Of a DNA stretch of 55,660 nucleotides, positions 17,008 through 26,965 are shown in pieces (within the stretch, counting starts at the first letter, position 1; the number at the start of each line of letters is the position of its first letter). The stretch lies in the NCBI GenBank assembly GCA_905212085.1, contig CAJMDF010000007.1, forward strand, positions 1 through 55,660, written 5' to 3'. The position numbers were made by a program, and so were the translations under genes. The stretch is from an uncultured Clostridium sp. (GTDB taxonomy: Bacteria > Cyanobacteriota > Vampirovibrionia > Gastranaerophilales > Gastranaerophilaceae). Below the pieces are notes generated by a model. That model was not told the DNA's origin and did not search any database. It was given only the letters and a program-made list of their open reading frames with translations.

Positions 17008-18807
17008 ATGACAACACAAAACGAAAATATAAGAAACATTGCGATTATCGCACACGTAGACCACGGTAAAACAACTCTTGTAGATTGTCTTTTAAAACAA
17101 GCAGGTGCTTTCAGAGCTAATCAACAAGTACAAGAACGTGTACTTGACAGTAACGATCTAGAAAGAGAACGTGGAATTACAATTTTATCAAAAAATATTT
17201 CTATTAACTACAAAGATACAAAAATCAATGTCGTAGACACCCCGGGGCACGCAGACTTTGGTGGCGAAGTAGAACGTGTATTAGGCATGGTAGATGGGGC
17301 ATTACTTATTGTTGATGCTGCAGAAGGTCCAATGCCTCAGACTAGATTTGTATTATCAAAAGCATTAGAATTAGGTTTAAAAATAATTGTAGTAATCAAT
17401 AAAATTGACAAACCTGCAGCTGAACCATTAACTGCACTTGATAAAGTATTTGATTTATTCACAGAACTGACTGACAGAGAAGATTTATTGGATTTCCCAT
17501 TTATTTTTTCAAGCAGCTTAAACGGTTTTGCTATTAAAGACTTAGATGATGAAAGAAAAGATATGATTCCATTATTGGATTGTATCTTAGAAAATATCCA
17601 ACCTCCAAAAGGTGATGCTTCAAAACCTTTCCAATTCCGCGCAACTACATTAGACTATAACGAATATGTAGGCAGAATTGTAATCGGTAGAATTGAAAAC
17701 GGAACAGTAAAATCTCAAGAACAAGTTTGCGTAGTTCACGCAGACGGTTCTCATGAAAAAGGGAAAATAACAAAATTATTCGGATTTCATGATTTGGGAA
17801 GAACTGAAATCCAAGAAGCTTATGCAGGCGATATTGTAGGTATTGCAGGATTTGCGGATATTCAAATCGGCGAAAGTATTTGCTCATTAGCAGATCCGAA
17901 ACCATTACCTTTGATTAAGGTTGATGAACCTACATTACAAATGAATTTTTCTGTAAATGACAGCCCGTTTGCTGGTACAGAAGGTAAATTTGTAACATCA
18001 AGACAATTGAGAAAAAGATTATATGACGAATTAGAAAAAAATGTAAGCTTACGTGTTGAAGACACAGATTCTACAGATGTATTCAGAGTATCAGGCAGAG
18101 GCGAATTACATTTAGGAATTCTAATTGAAACTATGCGTCGTGAAGGCTATGAATTCCAAGTTTCAAAACCTGAAGTTATCTATAAGACAATAGATGGTGT
18201 AAAATGTGAACCTTTTGAAAACTTGATTGTAGATGTACCAGAAGGATATGCAGGAAGCTGTATTGACAGACTTTCAGGCAGAAAAGCTGAAATGAAAGAA
18301 ATGAACAACGCTAAAGGTAGAACTACAATGGTATTCCATATTCCGGCAAGAGGCTTAATCGGATTTAGAAGTGAATTTATAAGAATGACTCGCGGAGAAG
18401 GTATTATGTACCATACATTCTTAGATTACAGACCATATGCAGGCGATATTCCTCGTCAAAGAAACGGTTCAATCATCGCACACGAACAAGGTGAAGCTAT
18501 TCCATACGCATTAGCTCAATATGAAGACAGAGGTGTATTCTTTGTAACTCCAAAAACAAAAGTATATCGTGGTATGATTATCGGAGAATGCAACAAACCT
18601 CAAGATATTGTGGTTAATATCTGCAAAACTAAAAAATTAACCAACATGAGAAGTGCAACAGCTGATGTTATGGTAACATTACAAGCTCATAAAGAAATGT
18701 CTTTGGAAGAATGTATGGAATACATCGGAGATGATGAACTTGTTGAAATTACACCTGAAAATGTAAGAATTAGAAAAGCTGATTTAACAAGAAAAATTTA
18801 TAATTAA
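17008..18807 (+). CDS. typA: Ribosome-associated GTPase TypA/BipA
   Basis: EF-G-like translational GTPase linked to ribosome assembly and stress or cold adaptation. G1 'AHVDHGKTTLVD', the switch region 'RGITILSKN', G3 'DTPGHADFGGEVER' and G4 'NKIDKPAA' are all present. The C-terminal 'GLIGFRSEFIRMTRGEG' is the TypA-specific region that separates it from LepA and EF-G. The 599-residue length is typical. It ends in the shared bidirectional terminator at 18835-18865. Confidence 0.96.
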   Translation: MTTQNENIRNIAIIAHVDHGKTTLVDCLLKQAGAFRANQQVQERVLDSNDLERERGITILSKNISINYKDTKINVVDTPGHADFGGEVERVLGMVDGALLIVDAAEGPMPQTRFVLSKALELGLKIIVVINKIDKPAAEPLTALDKVFDLFTELTDREDLLDFPFIFSSSLNGFAIKDLDDERKDMIPLLDCILENIQPPKGDASKPFQFRATTLDYNEYVGRIVIGRIENGTVKSQEQVCVVHADGSHEKGKITKLFGFHDLGRTEIQEAYAGDIVGIAGFADIQIGESICSLADPKPLPLIKVDEPTLQMNFSVNDSPFAGTEGKFVTSRQLRKRLYDELEKNVSLRVEDTDSTDVFRVSGRGELHLGILIETMRREGYEFQVSKPEVIYKTIDGVKCEPFENLIVDVPEGYAGSCIDRLSGRKAEMKEMNNAKGRTTMVFHIPARGLIGFRSEFIRMTRGEGIMYHTFLDYRPYAGDIPRQRNGSIIAHEQGEAIPYALAQYEDRGVFFVTPKTKVYRGMIIGECNKPQDIVVNICKTKKLTNMRSATADVMVTLQAHKEMSLEECMEYIGDDELVEITPENVRIRKADLTRKIYN

Positions 18808-18834
18808 ATGTAAGAATTTAATTAATTAGAACAT

Positions 18835-18865
18835 AAAAAGCCTTTTATTATTAAAAGGCTTTTTT
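18835..18865 (+). terminator. Bidirectional terminator between typA and the DMT transporter
   Basis: AAAAAGCCTTTTA and its inverted copy TAAAAGGCTTTTT around a short centre, A-rich on one side and T-rich on the other, so it can end transcripts from both convergent genes. It runs into the last codons of the minus-strand gene. Confidence 0.8.
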
Positions 18866-19729
18866 ATTTTTTATTATTGATTGTAAAAATACCGAAAATA
18901 AAATCAAAAACATTCCGATATAAAAAGACAATGTAAAATCATGAGCCTCTCCGAAAAAAATTACAGCTAATAAAATTCCATAAATTGGCTCAAGATTTCC
19001 AGCTAATCCTACAGTAAAAGCGGACAATTTTTTTAAAACTGAAATATGAAGTAAATATAAAAGTACAGTACAAAAAAATGCTAAAATTAACAGCCAAAAA
19101 GTTTCTGCAAGGTTAGGTAAAATCGTACTTACCGGATTAAAATGTATGTAAAACGGTAAAATTATCACCATAAATAATGCTCCGCCTAATAATTCGTAAA
19201 AAAGCATATTTCTTGTAGATTTTCCAACCTCTATTATCTGATTATATAAAGTATAAAGAGCAAATAATGCTGCAGAAATAATTCCCAAAACAATTCCAAA
19301 TCTATAACTTGCATCAAAACTAAAAATTAGCCAAATCCCCAAAACTGCTATTAAACTATAAAATAATTCTATAAATGAGAATTTTGTTTTTTCGACTATT
19401 GGCTGAAATAATACAGTAAAAAAGCCAACAAGAGAATAACAAACAACACCTATTGATACACTTGAATACTTTATACTACCGAAAAAAAATACCAAATGCA
19501 ATGACAAAAGAGCTCCAAGGCCTATTATTTTTAATGCATTTGAAAAATTTTCAATAGGTTTCTTTTTCATAAAAACCAACATTACTGCAAAAATAATAAA
19601 AGCAAAAAGCATCCTATAAAAGACAATAAGTCCTTCATTCATTGGAATTAACTTTGCAAGAATTCCTGTAAATCCTGCAAGTAAAACAGATATATGCAAT
19701 TTTAAATACTCAAACTTAATCCCTTGCAT
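18851..19729 (-). CDS. EamA/DMT-superfamily permease
   Basis: A 292-residue protein with about ten hydrophobic segments arranged as two EamA halves, for example 'FYRMLFAFIIFAVMLVF' in the first and 'LAGNLEPIYGILLAVIFFGE' in the second; the last is the typical 'xEPVxAxLxAxxxxGE' motif of the family. It probably exports or imports small metabolites across the inner membrane; the substrate cannot be inferred. It starts 32 nt after glgA ends, on the same strand. Confidence 0.85.
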   Translation of the reverse strand: MQGIKFEYLKLHISVLLAGFTGILAKLIPMNEGLIVFYRMLFAFIIFAVMLVFMKKKPIENFSNALKIIGLGALLSLHLVFFFGSIKYSSVSIGVVCYSLVGFFTVLFQPIVEKTKFSFIELFYSLIAVLGIWLIFSFDASYRFGIVLGIISAALFALYTLYNQIIEVGKSTRNMLFYELLGGALFMVIILPFYIHFNPVSTILPNLAETFWLLILAFFCTVLLYLLHISVLKKLSAFTVGLAGNLEPIYGILLAVIFFGEAHDFTLSFYIGMFLILFSVFLQSIIKNKKAF

Positions 19730-19760
19730 ACCACAATTTTGCTCTTTTTTCTTAAATAAG

Positions 19761-21200
19761 TCAAATTAATTCTTTATATATGTTCAAATATTTTTGAGAA
19801 CTTCTACCCCAAGAAAAATCAGCTTCCATAGCAGACTTTCTCATTGCATTAAATGTATATTTGTCTTGATATACACCTAAAGAACAATAAATTGCCTGCA
19901 TCATATCCCAACCTGAATAACCCCAGAATTTAAATCCGTCAGAATCATTCAGAGGATAACCGGTCACTGTATCTTCTAACCCGCCTGTAGCTCTTACAAT
20001 AGGCAATGAGCCATATCTCATGGCAATTAATTGACTTAGACCGCAAGGCTCAAATTTTGATGGCATTAAATAAAAATCACTACCTGCATAGATTTGATTA
20101 GCTAAATCTCCACGATAACCAATATAAGCTCTTATATTTGAAGAATTGTTAGATAACCAGATTAAAAGATTTTCATAATCCTTTTCACCGCTGCCTAAAA
20201 ATATAAAATCTGCGTTTAATGATTTCAATTCACCTTCACATTGTCTGATTAAATCAATCCCTTTTTGCCCTACTAAACGAGATACCATTGCGTACATAGG
20301 TCTATTGGGATCGTATTTTAGACCAAATTCCTCACAGACTTTTTTCTTATTTTCATCTTTATGTTTTAAAGTTTTAACATCATATCTTTTTACAATATTT
20401 TTATCAGTTTTTGGATTAAACACATCATAATCAATACCATTTAATATTCCGACAAGTTTATTTTGGTTCATACGCAGCGTATAATCCATACCCTCACCAT
20501 ATTCACCTGTCAGAATTTCTTTTGCATATGTTGGAGATACAGCAATTACTTTATCAGAATAATTAATTGCTCCTTTCATCCAATTAACTTTACCATAATG
20601 TTCAACTCCCCATTCATTATAGACAATATCTTTGCGCATATTCGCAAAATCCAACACATCTTCAAACCAAACACCTTGATATGCTAGGTTATGGATTTCA
20701 AATACACATTTTGTATTTTTCCAAAAATCATCACATCTGTAATTACTGTGTAAATATACAGGAATCATTGCAGTATGCCAGTCATTTGCATGAATTATAT
20801 CTGCTTTAAAATTCAACAATTTTGCATATTCCATTGTCGCAAGTGAAAATGCAATATATCTTTCATGCTCATACTTTGGATCAAGCCATTTTGGATAAAC
20901 TTCCTTAAAACATGTAAAATACCAATCATTATGAACAAAGAATACATTTATATCAGTACCTGGCAATTTACACATAAATAATCTGAATTTATGTCCCATA
21001 CCATTAAAAGTAAGCCATAATGTTGAGTTCTCTAATTCTTTGATACCCCATTTATTCAAATCAATCAAACCATGCAAAGGTGTAAAAATAGCAATTTCTG
21101 CATCTTTTTCTAAACATTTAGGCAAACTACCAACTACATCTGCTAACCCTCCAGCTTTTGAAAAAGGAGCTACCTCTGCTGCTGCAAATAATATCTTCAT
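19761..21200 (-). CDS. glgA: Glycogen synthase (ADP-glucose type)
   Basis: GT5 glycosyltransferase that elongates alpha-1,4-glucan. The N-terminal 'FSKAGGLADVVGSLPK' (KxGGLADV substrate loop), 'HANDWHTAMIPVYL' and the C-terminal 'MPSKFEPCGLSQLIAMRYG' are diagnostic; the 479 length is normal. Its ATG overlaps the stop of the preceding large regulator-like gene by 4 nt (ATGA), so the two are translationally coupled. Pgi (47960-49348) supplies the hexose phosphate interconversion. No glgB or glgC is in the window. Confidence 0.95.
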   Translation of the reverse strand: MKILFAAAEVAPFSKAGGLADVVGSLPKCLEKDAEIAIFTPLHGLIDLNKWGIKELENSTLWLTFNGMGHKFRLFMCKLPGTDINVFFVHNDWYFTCFKEVYPKWLDPKYEHERYIAFSLATMEYAKLLNFKADIIHANDWHTAMIPVYLHSNYRCDDFWKNTKCVFEIHNLAYQGVWFEDVLDFANMRKDIVYNEWGVEHYGKVNWMKGAINYSDKVIAVSPTYAKEILTGEYGEGMDYTLRMNQNKLVGILNGIDYDVFNPKTDKNIVKRYDVKTLKHKDENKKKVCEEFGLKYDPNRPMYAMVSRLVGQKGIDLIRQCEGELKSLNADFIFLGSGEKDYENLLIWLSNNSSNIRAYIGYRGDLANQIYAGSDFYLMPSKFEPCGLSQLIAMRYGSLPIVRATGGLEDTVTGYPLNDSDGFKFWGYSGWDMMQAIYCSLGVYQDKYTFNAMRKSAMEADFSWGRSSQKYLNIYKELI

Positions 21201-24200
21201 ACACCCTCACTTCCCGAATTTTGGCTATCTTGAATCTGTTCGGAAATATTATCATCAAATAATATTCCTGCTTCTTCTAAAGATACCTCATCATCTTCTA
21301 CTGCGATATAATGATTTTGATCAGTATCAAACTTGAAATTTATTCCGTATTTTTCCGCAATATATCGAGCATGACCAATACATATATCAGCTTTATCATA
21401 TTGCTTTTTAAACATCATTACCTTATACATATTATACTTGAACAACATTAATAAATACTCACTTGTTGTATTATTCTTTTCAAGTTGAATTAAAGAATTA
21501 TTGATAATACCAAATGCGACCTCATATTTATTTTGTTTCAAATGTAATTCACTCATTACATACCAAGCAACATATAAAAGAGTTGTCATTCCGTTATTAT
21601 TAGTTTCTTTAATAATTTTATATATAATAGAATCAGCTTTTTTATAAGAACCAAGTTCCATATAAGAATAGCCTATCATCAGGTCCGCGAACAATTCTAA
21701 TTGATGCAAACGATTACGTTTTGCTATAATCTTTGCTTTATAAATATATTCGGCAAATAATTTATAATCTCCGGAAAAACTAATAAAAGCATTAATTATA
21801 TTAACTATAACCATTCCAAATCTGTCATTTTCAGATACAGTTATATTTACAGACTTAATCTGTTTACCATGCAATAAATTTTGCAAGACAACAAATAAAT
21901 CGTAAGATTTAGGAATACAATTCAATTCTCCGCGTAAAATTTTTAAAAATTCATCAACATTTCCTAATACCAACAATACATTTGCTAAAGCTACATAACC
22001 TGCTGAATCAACAATTAATGATTTAAAATCATCTTCAGACATATAATCAGGCTTTAAATTATTTATTGTTTGATTATTAATTACATTTAATACTTTATAA
22101 CCGATATCCAAGCAATCAACTAATGCTCCAATATTAAATAATATCTGAATATGTATAACAGACATTAAAAAGAAATAACTGTTAAAATTAGCATCTGCAG
22201 GATTTAAAGAAGATGGCGGTAATAAAGATAACACCTTGTGTGTCAATTCTAAAGCATGATTATAATTACCAACAAATAATGAACCATTAATCATTTTATT
22301 ACATAATAAAATAATTTTATCCGTATCTGTTGTCTTCTCCAAATTTTTTAATGTAACTTCTGCAATATCAGATGTTTTATCCGGAACATAATCATATAAA
22401 TTATTTGAAATATTCTCATACAAATGTTGTTTATAATGTTCAATACTATCAACTTGTTCAGGATCATCATTTTTAGAAAGTAAATCTAATATTTTATTAG
22501 TACAATTCAAATATGCACTAAAATCCCCTAATGATAAATTTATATCAGCTAATTGTTCCCATTGAATACGTTCATCATCTATATCATCTAATAATGCATA
22601 TAAATAAGCTTTAACCGGACTTGGCATATCTGGATTAAAGACTTTATCAAGTAATTCTTGAGCAACTTCTTTTAAATATATCTTGCTGATTGTATCAAGT
22701 AAATTTTTTCTAAGCAAATTATAGTTCGGGAAATATACACAATTATTATACTCATATAAAAATCCCATATCTGATAATTTTTGTATTATATCTTTTTTGT
22801 TTTTATACCCCAAACTATCTATAGTGCCCATATCAATACGAGTACCCAACAAAATAATTGATGTTAAAAATTTCATAACATCTTCATTATCTTGCAAAAG
22901 ATTTAAACGTCTTGCAACAAGCTTATCCAAACTTGACGGAATAATAATTGTTTTTGGGTTTACCATCTCAATACTGTCGTCATCTGCGGCATAAACTCCA
23001 GACTCAATCAAATATTGAATTGCAATATCGATAAATAAACTACTTCCACAAGCATATTTAGCAACTCTTTGAAAATAAAAATTATTTAAAATATTTCTGT
23101 AATATATTTTATTTTCCTCAATTAGTTTCTCAAAAGAAGTAGGTTTTAGAGTAATTTCTGTATAATAAGGCTTACTCAAAAGAAAATGACAATCCCTATG
23201 CAATGAAAAATCTTTATCATAAGATATTAAAAAGCTAATATCTAATTTTTCAAAAGCTTCAAATAAAAATTTTAATACATCATAAGAACTAGAATCAATT
23301 TTATCAAAATCTTCTATAAAAATAAGTGTTTTAGGAATAATCTGTAATAAAGTCAAGAATATGTCAAAATAAACATATCTGGTATCTTCACTATTGTTAT
23401 CATTTCTTTTTTGCAAAGCAATAAGATCTTTTATTAACCCATCAGGATCCACAGATTTAAACATAGAAAAATCATTTTGAGAAAACAGCTTTTGAGAAAC
23501 AGTATATTCAAAAATAGCAGAAACTAAATCTCTAAAAAAAGCATAAGGGGAATATTTCATTTCATCATAACAAGTAATAGAAATAATATTACTAAACTTT
23601 CCAGTCTCAGAAGCTGCATTTAAAACTTTCAAAGTATAAGGTTTGTACATTTCTAGGGTTTTAATCGCAACGATCCCCTTAGGGATAGCTTGAAACTTAT
23701 TTAGAATATGAAACAAAACATCGACATTTTCAGTTCTTATAAAATCAGCCTTAATTTCATCAAAATTGATAGTTTCAATATCATAAATATTATCTGGATC
23801 CTCATTTGAGTCTAAATTATTAAGAGCTTCACCATCTAACTTATCTTGTTCAATTAACATATTTTGAACAAAATTAGGAACTTCAATTTCAGTTTCTTCT
23901 TCCTCTTCAGGATACTCCACTTTTACAAATTCTCTTAAATCAATCTCATAAAACATGACCATTTCATCATTTATTAAAACCGAATTTAATGGAGATAATT
24001 TATAATCCGTTCCAATTGCGTCAGAGACATGATCGTCTGTTAACACTTGGAAAGTATTCAATATTTTATCTTCACGCTTATTCAAAATTTGATTTAACAG
24101 ACTAATATTATAACCGGAGTCAATATCATTAGGATTATCATTAATACTACGTTTTAATAAAAACATATTACAACGAATAGTAGCATTTTTCTTTTTTGTA

Positions 24201-24718
24201 AGCTTACAATTCAAAGCGGTAATTAAATTCAATAAATCAATTGCAGCTTTGATTGCAGTTGAAGAAGAGCTATTAAAAGTATAGTCCTTATCACAACGAA
24301 TAACATAAGTTTTTCCTATCAACTGACGGCGCAAACCTATAGATTTAGCATAATCTTTTATTAAATTATCTAAATTAATTTTAAATTTATTTAAAAGCTT
24401 TGCAGATCCCAAATAATTTTTCATTTCATCCATATTTGGGAAATCAAGAGTTAACATAACAAAATCTTCAGTATTAGATTCATTCATTATGACACTTTTT
24501 TCTGTATCAAAGCCACATTTTCTACATTTTTTATTTATGGTTTGATTTATTTTCCCGCAATTATGACATTTTGAAATAATCACATATCCGCATTTACGGC
24601 AAGTATTTGTATCATTAATCGTCTTACAAATAGGGCAAGCAAGCTTGAGCACCTTTTTGCAATTAGGGCAAACCATCGTTTTATCATCTATTTCAAAACC
24701 ACATTTTGGACATTCCAT
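21197..24718 (-). CDS. Large zinc-ribbon protein with degenerate cyclase-like, ATPase-like and TPR-like regions
   Basis: About 1173 residues. Residues 1-75 hold six CxxC pairs (CPKC, CPNC, CPIC, CRKC, CHNC, CRKC), i.e. three zinc ribbons. A ~150-residue region follows ('DFVMLTLDFPNMDEMK...') that resembles the position and style of class III cyclase domains but lacks the catalytic signature. Next comes an AAA/STAND-like part with a Walker B-like 'KTLIFIEDFDKIDSS' but no recognisable P-loop, and then a long helical C-terminus with TPR-like pairs ('FADLMIGYSYMELGSYKKAD'). This order matches signalling ATPases of the zinc-ribbon/cyclase/TPR type in degenerate form. The ATG at 24718 places the first ribbon at the N-terminus; an upstream start at 24745 is less likely. 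The 4-nt overlap with glgA suggests a role tied to glycogen synthesis, which is inference. Confidence 0.7.
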   Translation of the reverse strand: MECPKCGFEIDDKTMVCPNCKKVLKLACPICKTINDTNTCRKCGYVIISKCHNCGKINQTINKKCRKCGFDTEKSVIMNESNTEDFVMLTLDFPNMDEMKNYLGSAKLLNKFKINLDNLIKDYAKSIGLRRQLIGKTYVIRCDKDYTFNSSSSTAIKAAIDLLNLITALNCKLTKKKNATIRCNMFLLKRSINDNPNDIDSGYNISLLNQILNKREDKILNTFQVLTDDHVSDAIGTDYKLSPLNSVLINDEMVMFYEIDLREFVKVEYPEEEEETEIEVPNFVQNMLIEQDKLDGEALNNLDSNEDPDNIYDIETINFDEIKADFIRTENVDVLFHILNKFQAIPKGIVAIKTLEMYKPYTLKVLNAASETGKFSNIISITCYDEMKYSPYAFFRDLVSAIFEYTVSQKLFSQNDFSMFKSVDPDGLIKDLIALQKRNDNNSEDTRYVYFDIFLTLLQIIPKTLIFIEDFDKIDSSSYDVLKFLFEAFEKLDISFLISYDKDFSLHRDCHFLLSKPYYTEITLKPTSFEKLIEENKIYYRNILNNFYFQRVAKYACGSSLFIDIAIQYLIESGVYAADDDSIEMVNPKTIIIPSSLDKLVARRLNLLQDNEDVMKFLTSIILLGTRIDMGTIDSLGYKNKKDIIQKLSDMGFLYEYNNCVYFPNYNLLRKNLLDTISKIYLKEVAQELLDKVFNPDMPSPVKAYLYALLDDIDDERIQWEQLADINLSLGDFSAYLNCTNKILDLLSKNDDPEQVDSIEHYKQHLYENISNNLYDYVPDKTSDIAEVTLKNLEKTTDTDKIILLCNKMINGSLFVGNYNHALELTHKVLSLLPPSSLNPADANFNSYFFLMSVIHIQILFNIGALVDCLDIGYKVLNVINNQTINNLKPDYMSEDDFKSLIVDSAGYVALANVLLVLGNVDEFLKILRGELNCIPKSYDLFVVLQNLLHGKQIKSVNITVSENDRFGMVIVNIINAFISFSGDYKLFAEYIYKAKIIAKRNRLHQLELFADLMIGYSYMELGSYKKADSIIYKIIKETNNNGMTTLLYVAWYVMSELHLKQNKYEVAFGIINNSLIQLEKNNTTSEYLLMLFKYNMYKVMMFKKQYDKADICIGHARYIAEKYGINFKFDTDQNHYIAVEDDEVSLEEAGILFDDNISEQIQDSQNSGSEGV

Positions 24719-24791
24719 AACTAAAATTATACCACCAATAACCACTTACGACAAGCATATTAATTCATCTAAACACAGTATTTAATTTATA

Positions 24792-24820
24792 TTGACAAAT
24801 ATAACTTTATAAGAAATAAT
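24792..24820 (+). promoter_or_regulatory. Promoter of prepilin 2
   Basis: TTGACA (24792-24797), 17-nt spacer, AATAAT (24815-24820). The same TTGACA-N17-AATAAT layout precedes prepilins 4 and 5, so it is a shared promoter type of the C-tract family. Confidence 0.7.
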
Positions 24821-24846
24821 AATAATAAATAAATGGAGGTTGAAAA

Positions 24847-25690
24847 ATGTTTATTCAAGAAGCTTTAAAATCGCCCCCCCCCCGCGCGAAACTCAATTAT
24901 AGCAACTGTTTCAAAGAATACTCTTTACTTTATATCAGAAGTATGTAATAATAGTGATATAAAACATCACAAGAGAGCATTCACACTTGCAGAAGTTCTT
25001 ATTACTTTAGGAATAATTGGCATAGTTGCGGCAATGACAATGCCTAATTTGGTTACAAATTTCCAAAAGAAAAGAGCTGTAACTCAACTCAAAGCAACAT
25101 ATTCTATTTTATCTCAGGCATTTGAAAGAGCCAAAAGCGATTATGGTGATATGACCAATTGGGATACAGGAAGTTATTACGGACAAACTTCAAATGAAAC
25201 AGAATTGTTCAAAAGTTTTACAGAAAAATATTTTATCCCATATGTAAAACCTATAAAAAATTACGGCATTACAACTTTTAAAAAGATAGGTTATGATTCA
25301 GTATATAATCTCAATAAAACTACAGATAATACTACATTAGGAGGGCAAAAATATATTATAGCACTTTCTAATGGGGCTATTGTAGGATTTTCACTTGGTG
25401 GACACTGTGATGAGCCAGGCACTGATAGTGAGGGGAATTGGGTTTGCAACTCCGGTTGGTATTTCACAACTATATATATAGTGGCCGATATTAATGGCAT
25501 ACAAAGCCCTAATACTCTTGGGAAAGATATATTTGTAATGTCAGTAGATTCCGATAATTTTCATTTTTACACTTATAAAAATACAACCAGAGATCAACTT
25601 TTAAAATACTGCAGCAAAGATAGTACAGAAAACAGACATTGCGGGAGATTAATACAATATGACGGATGGCAAATAAATTATCCTTGGTAA
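24847..25690 (+). CDS. Prepilin-like protein 2, leader and body separated by a C10 tract (out of frame)
   Basis: TGGAGG lies seven bases before the ATG at 24847, which encodes 'MFIQEALKS' and then ten Cs. The body has '...KRA|FTLAEVLITLGIIGIVAAM' and ends 'CGRLIQYDGWQINYPW', with 'DINGIQSPNTLGKDIF' before it. The upstream frame as sequenced ends after 33 codons. Joining it to the body needs one base fewer (9) or two more (12), unlike the other six copies, because GCGCG follows the tract. The codon that is ATG just before the body in copy 4 is ATA here, so no good internal start is close to the prepilin site. It is a close paralogue of prepilin 4. Confidence 0.8.
24874..24883. repeat. C10 homopolymer in prepilin 2
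   Basis: Ten Cs on the coding strand, preceded by AAAATCG and followed by GCGCGAAA. This copy is off by a different amount from the others. Confidence 0.9.
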
Positions 25691-25695
25691 TAAAT

Positions 25696-25729
25696 AAAAA
25701 AATCGCGAAATTAATTCGCGATTTTTTTT
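25696..25729 (+). terminator. Bidirectional terminator between prepilin 2 and dapL
   Basis: AAATCGCGAA-(ATTAA)-TTCGCGATTT flanked by an A run and eight Ts; works for both convergent genes and touches the dapL stop. Confidence 0.82.
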
Positions 25730-26897
25730 AAATATATCTTATACCTGCTTCCTTCATTCTTCTGATACATTCTTTAATTGTATCAACATCTTTAGTTAAT
25801 GCAACGCGGAAGTAACCTTCTCCATATCTTCCGTAACCGTTTCCTGGCGGCACAACTACATGAGCTTTTTCAAGCATTGCAGTTACAAACTCTTCTGAAG
25901 TCATACCTTTTGGAACCGGAAGCCACAAATAGAAAGTTGCTTTAGCAGGTTTTACATCCCAACCTAATTCTCTAAATCCTTCTTCTGCAGCATCTCTGCG
26001 TTCTTGATACATTTTATTCAAATCATTAATATATTTAGAATCAACTGTAAAAGCAGCAGTTGCTGCATCTTGGATAGCCTTAAAAGTTCCTGAATCGATA
26101 TTATTTTTAATAGTTCCAAGAGCTTTAACAGCATCTGCATTACCACATACAAAACCGACTCTCCATCCGGTCATATTATATGATTTTGAATGAGAATAAA
26201 ATTCAAGAGCAACATCTTTAGCACCTTCTACCTGCAAAACAGATGGAGCCTTATAACCATCATAAGTCATTTCAGAATATGCCATATCAGAACATAATAA
26301 AATATCATATTTTTTACAAAAATCAACAGCTTTCTTAAAGAAATCCAAATCAGCAACAGCACCTGTAGGATTATTCGGATAATTCAAAAACATAATTTTA
26401 GATTTTTTAGCAATATCTTCAGGAATTTTATCAAAATCAGGCAAATATCCGTTTTCTTCCAATAAAGGCATCTCATAAGGAGTTCCGCCTGCGAAAATAG
26501 TCGCGTTATGATATACAGGATATCCAGGATCAGGAACTAGTGTATAATCCCCTTTATCTACATAAGCTAAAAACACATGTGCAATAGCTTCTTTAGACCC
26601 AATATTAGCAAGCATTTCTTTATCAGGATCTAATTCTACGCCAAAACGATTTTTCATCCATTCGCAAGCACCTTTTCTAAACTTTTCAGTACCATTATAT
26701 GGAGGATAATCATGGTTTTTAGGATTATCAATTGCTTTGTGCATTTCTTCTACAACAGGAGGTAGAGTCGGAGTATCAGGATCACCAATACCTAAACTTA
26801 TAATATCAATACCTTTAGCCTTAGCTTCAGCAATTTTTCTGTCGATTTCCGCAAACAAGTACGGTGGAATTTGTTCTAAACGTTCTGAAACTTTCAT
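25728..26897 (-). CDS. dapL: LL-diaminopimelate aminotransferase
   Basis: PLP-dependent class I/II aminotransferase converting tetrahydrodipicolinate directly to LL-DAP, the route for lysine and peptidoglycan precursors in cyanobacteria, chlamydiae and relatives. The N-terminal 'LEQIPPYLFAEIDRK' and 'ISLGIGDPDTPT', 'LNYPNNPTGA' and the PLP-lysine motif 'SHSKSYNMTGWRVG' match DapL well; the length of 389 is typical. AGGAGAAGTT precedes the ATG. Other class I aminotransferases share several motifs, so the specificity is likely rather than certain. Confidence 0.86.
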   Translation of the reverse strand: MKVSERLEQIPPYLFAEIDRKIAEAKAKGIDIISLGIGDPDTPTLPPVVEEMHKAIDNPKNHDYPPYNGTEKFRKGACEWMKNRFGVELDPDKEMLANIGSKEAIAHVFLAYVDKGDYTLVPDPGYPVYHNATIFAGGTPYEMPLLEENGYLPDFDKIPEDIAKKSKIMFLNYPNNPTGAVADLDFFKKAVDFCKKYDILLCSDMAYSEMTYDGYKAPSVLQVEGAKDVALEFYSHSKSYNMTGWRVGFVCGNADAVKALGTIKNNIDSGTFKAIQDAATAAFTVDSKYINDLNKMYQERRDAAEEGFRELGWDVKPAKATFYLWLPVPKGMTSEEFVTAMLEKAHVVVPPGNGYGRYGEGYFRVALTKDVDTIKECIRRMKEAGIRYI

Positions 26898-26965
26898 AAC
26901 TTCTCCTTCTTAATATTCTTTCCTAACCTTTAATTTTATGCTATCATGAATATAAAGGAAAAACA

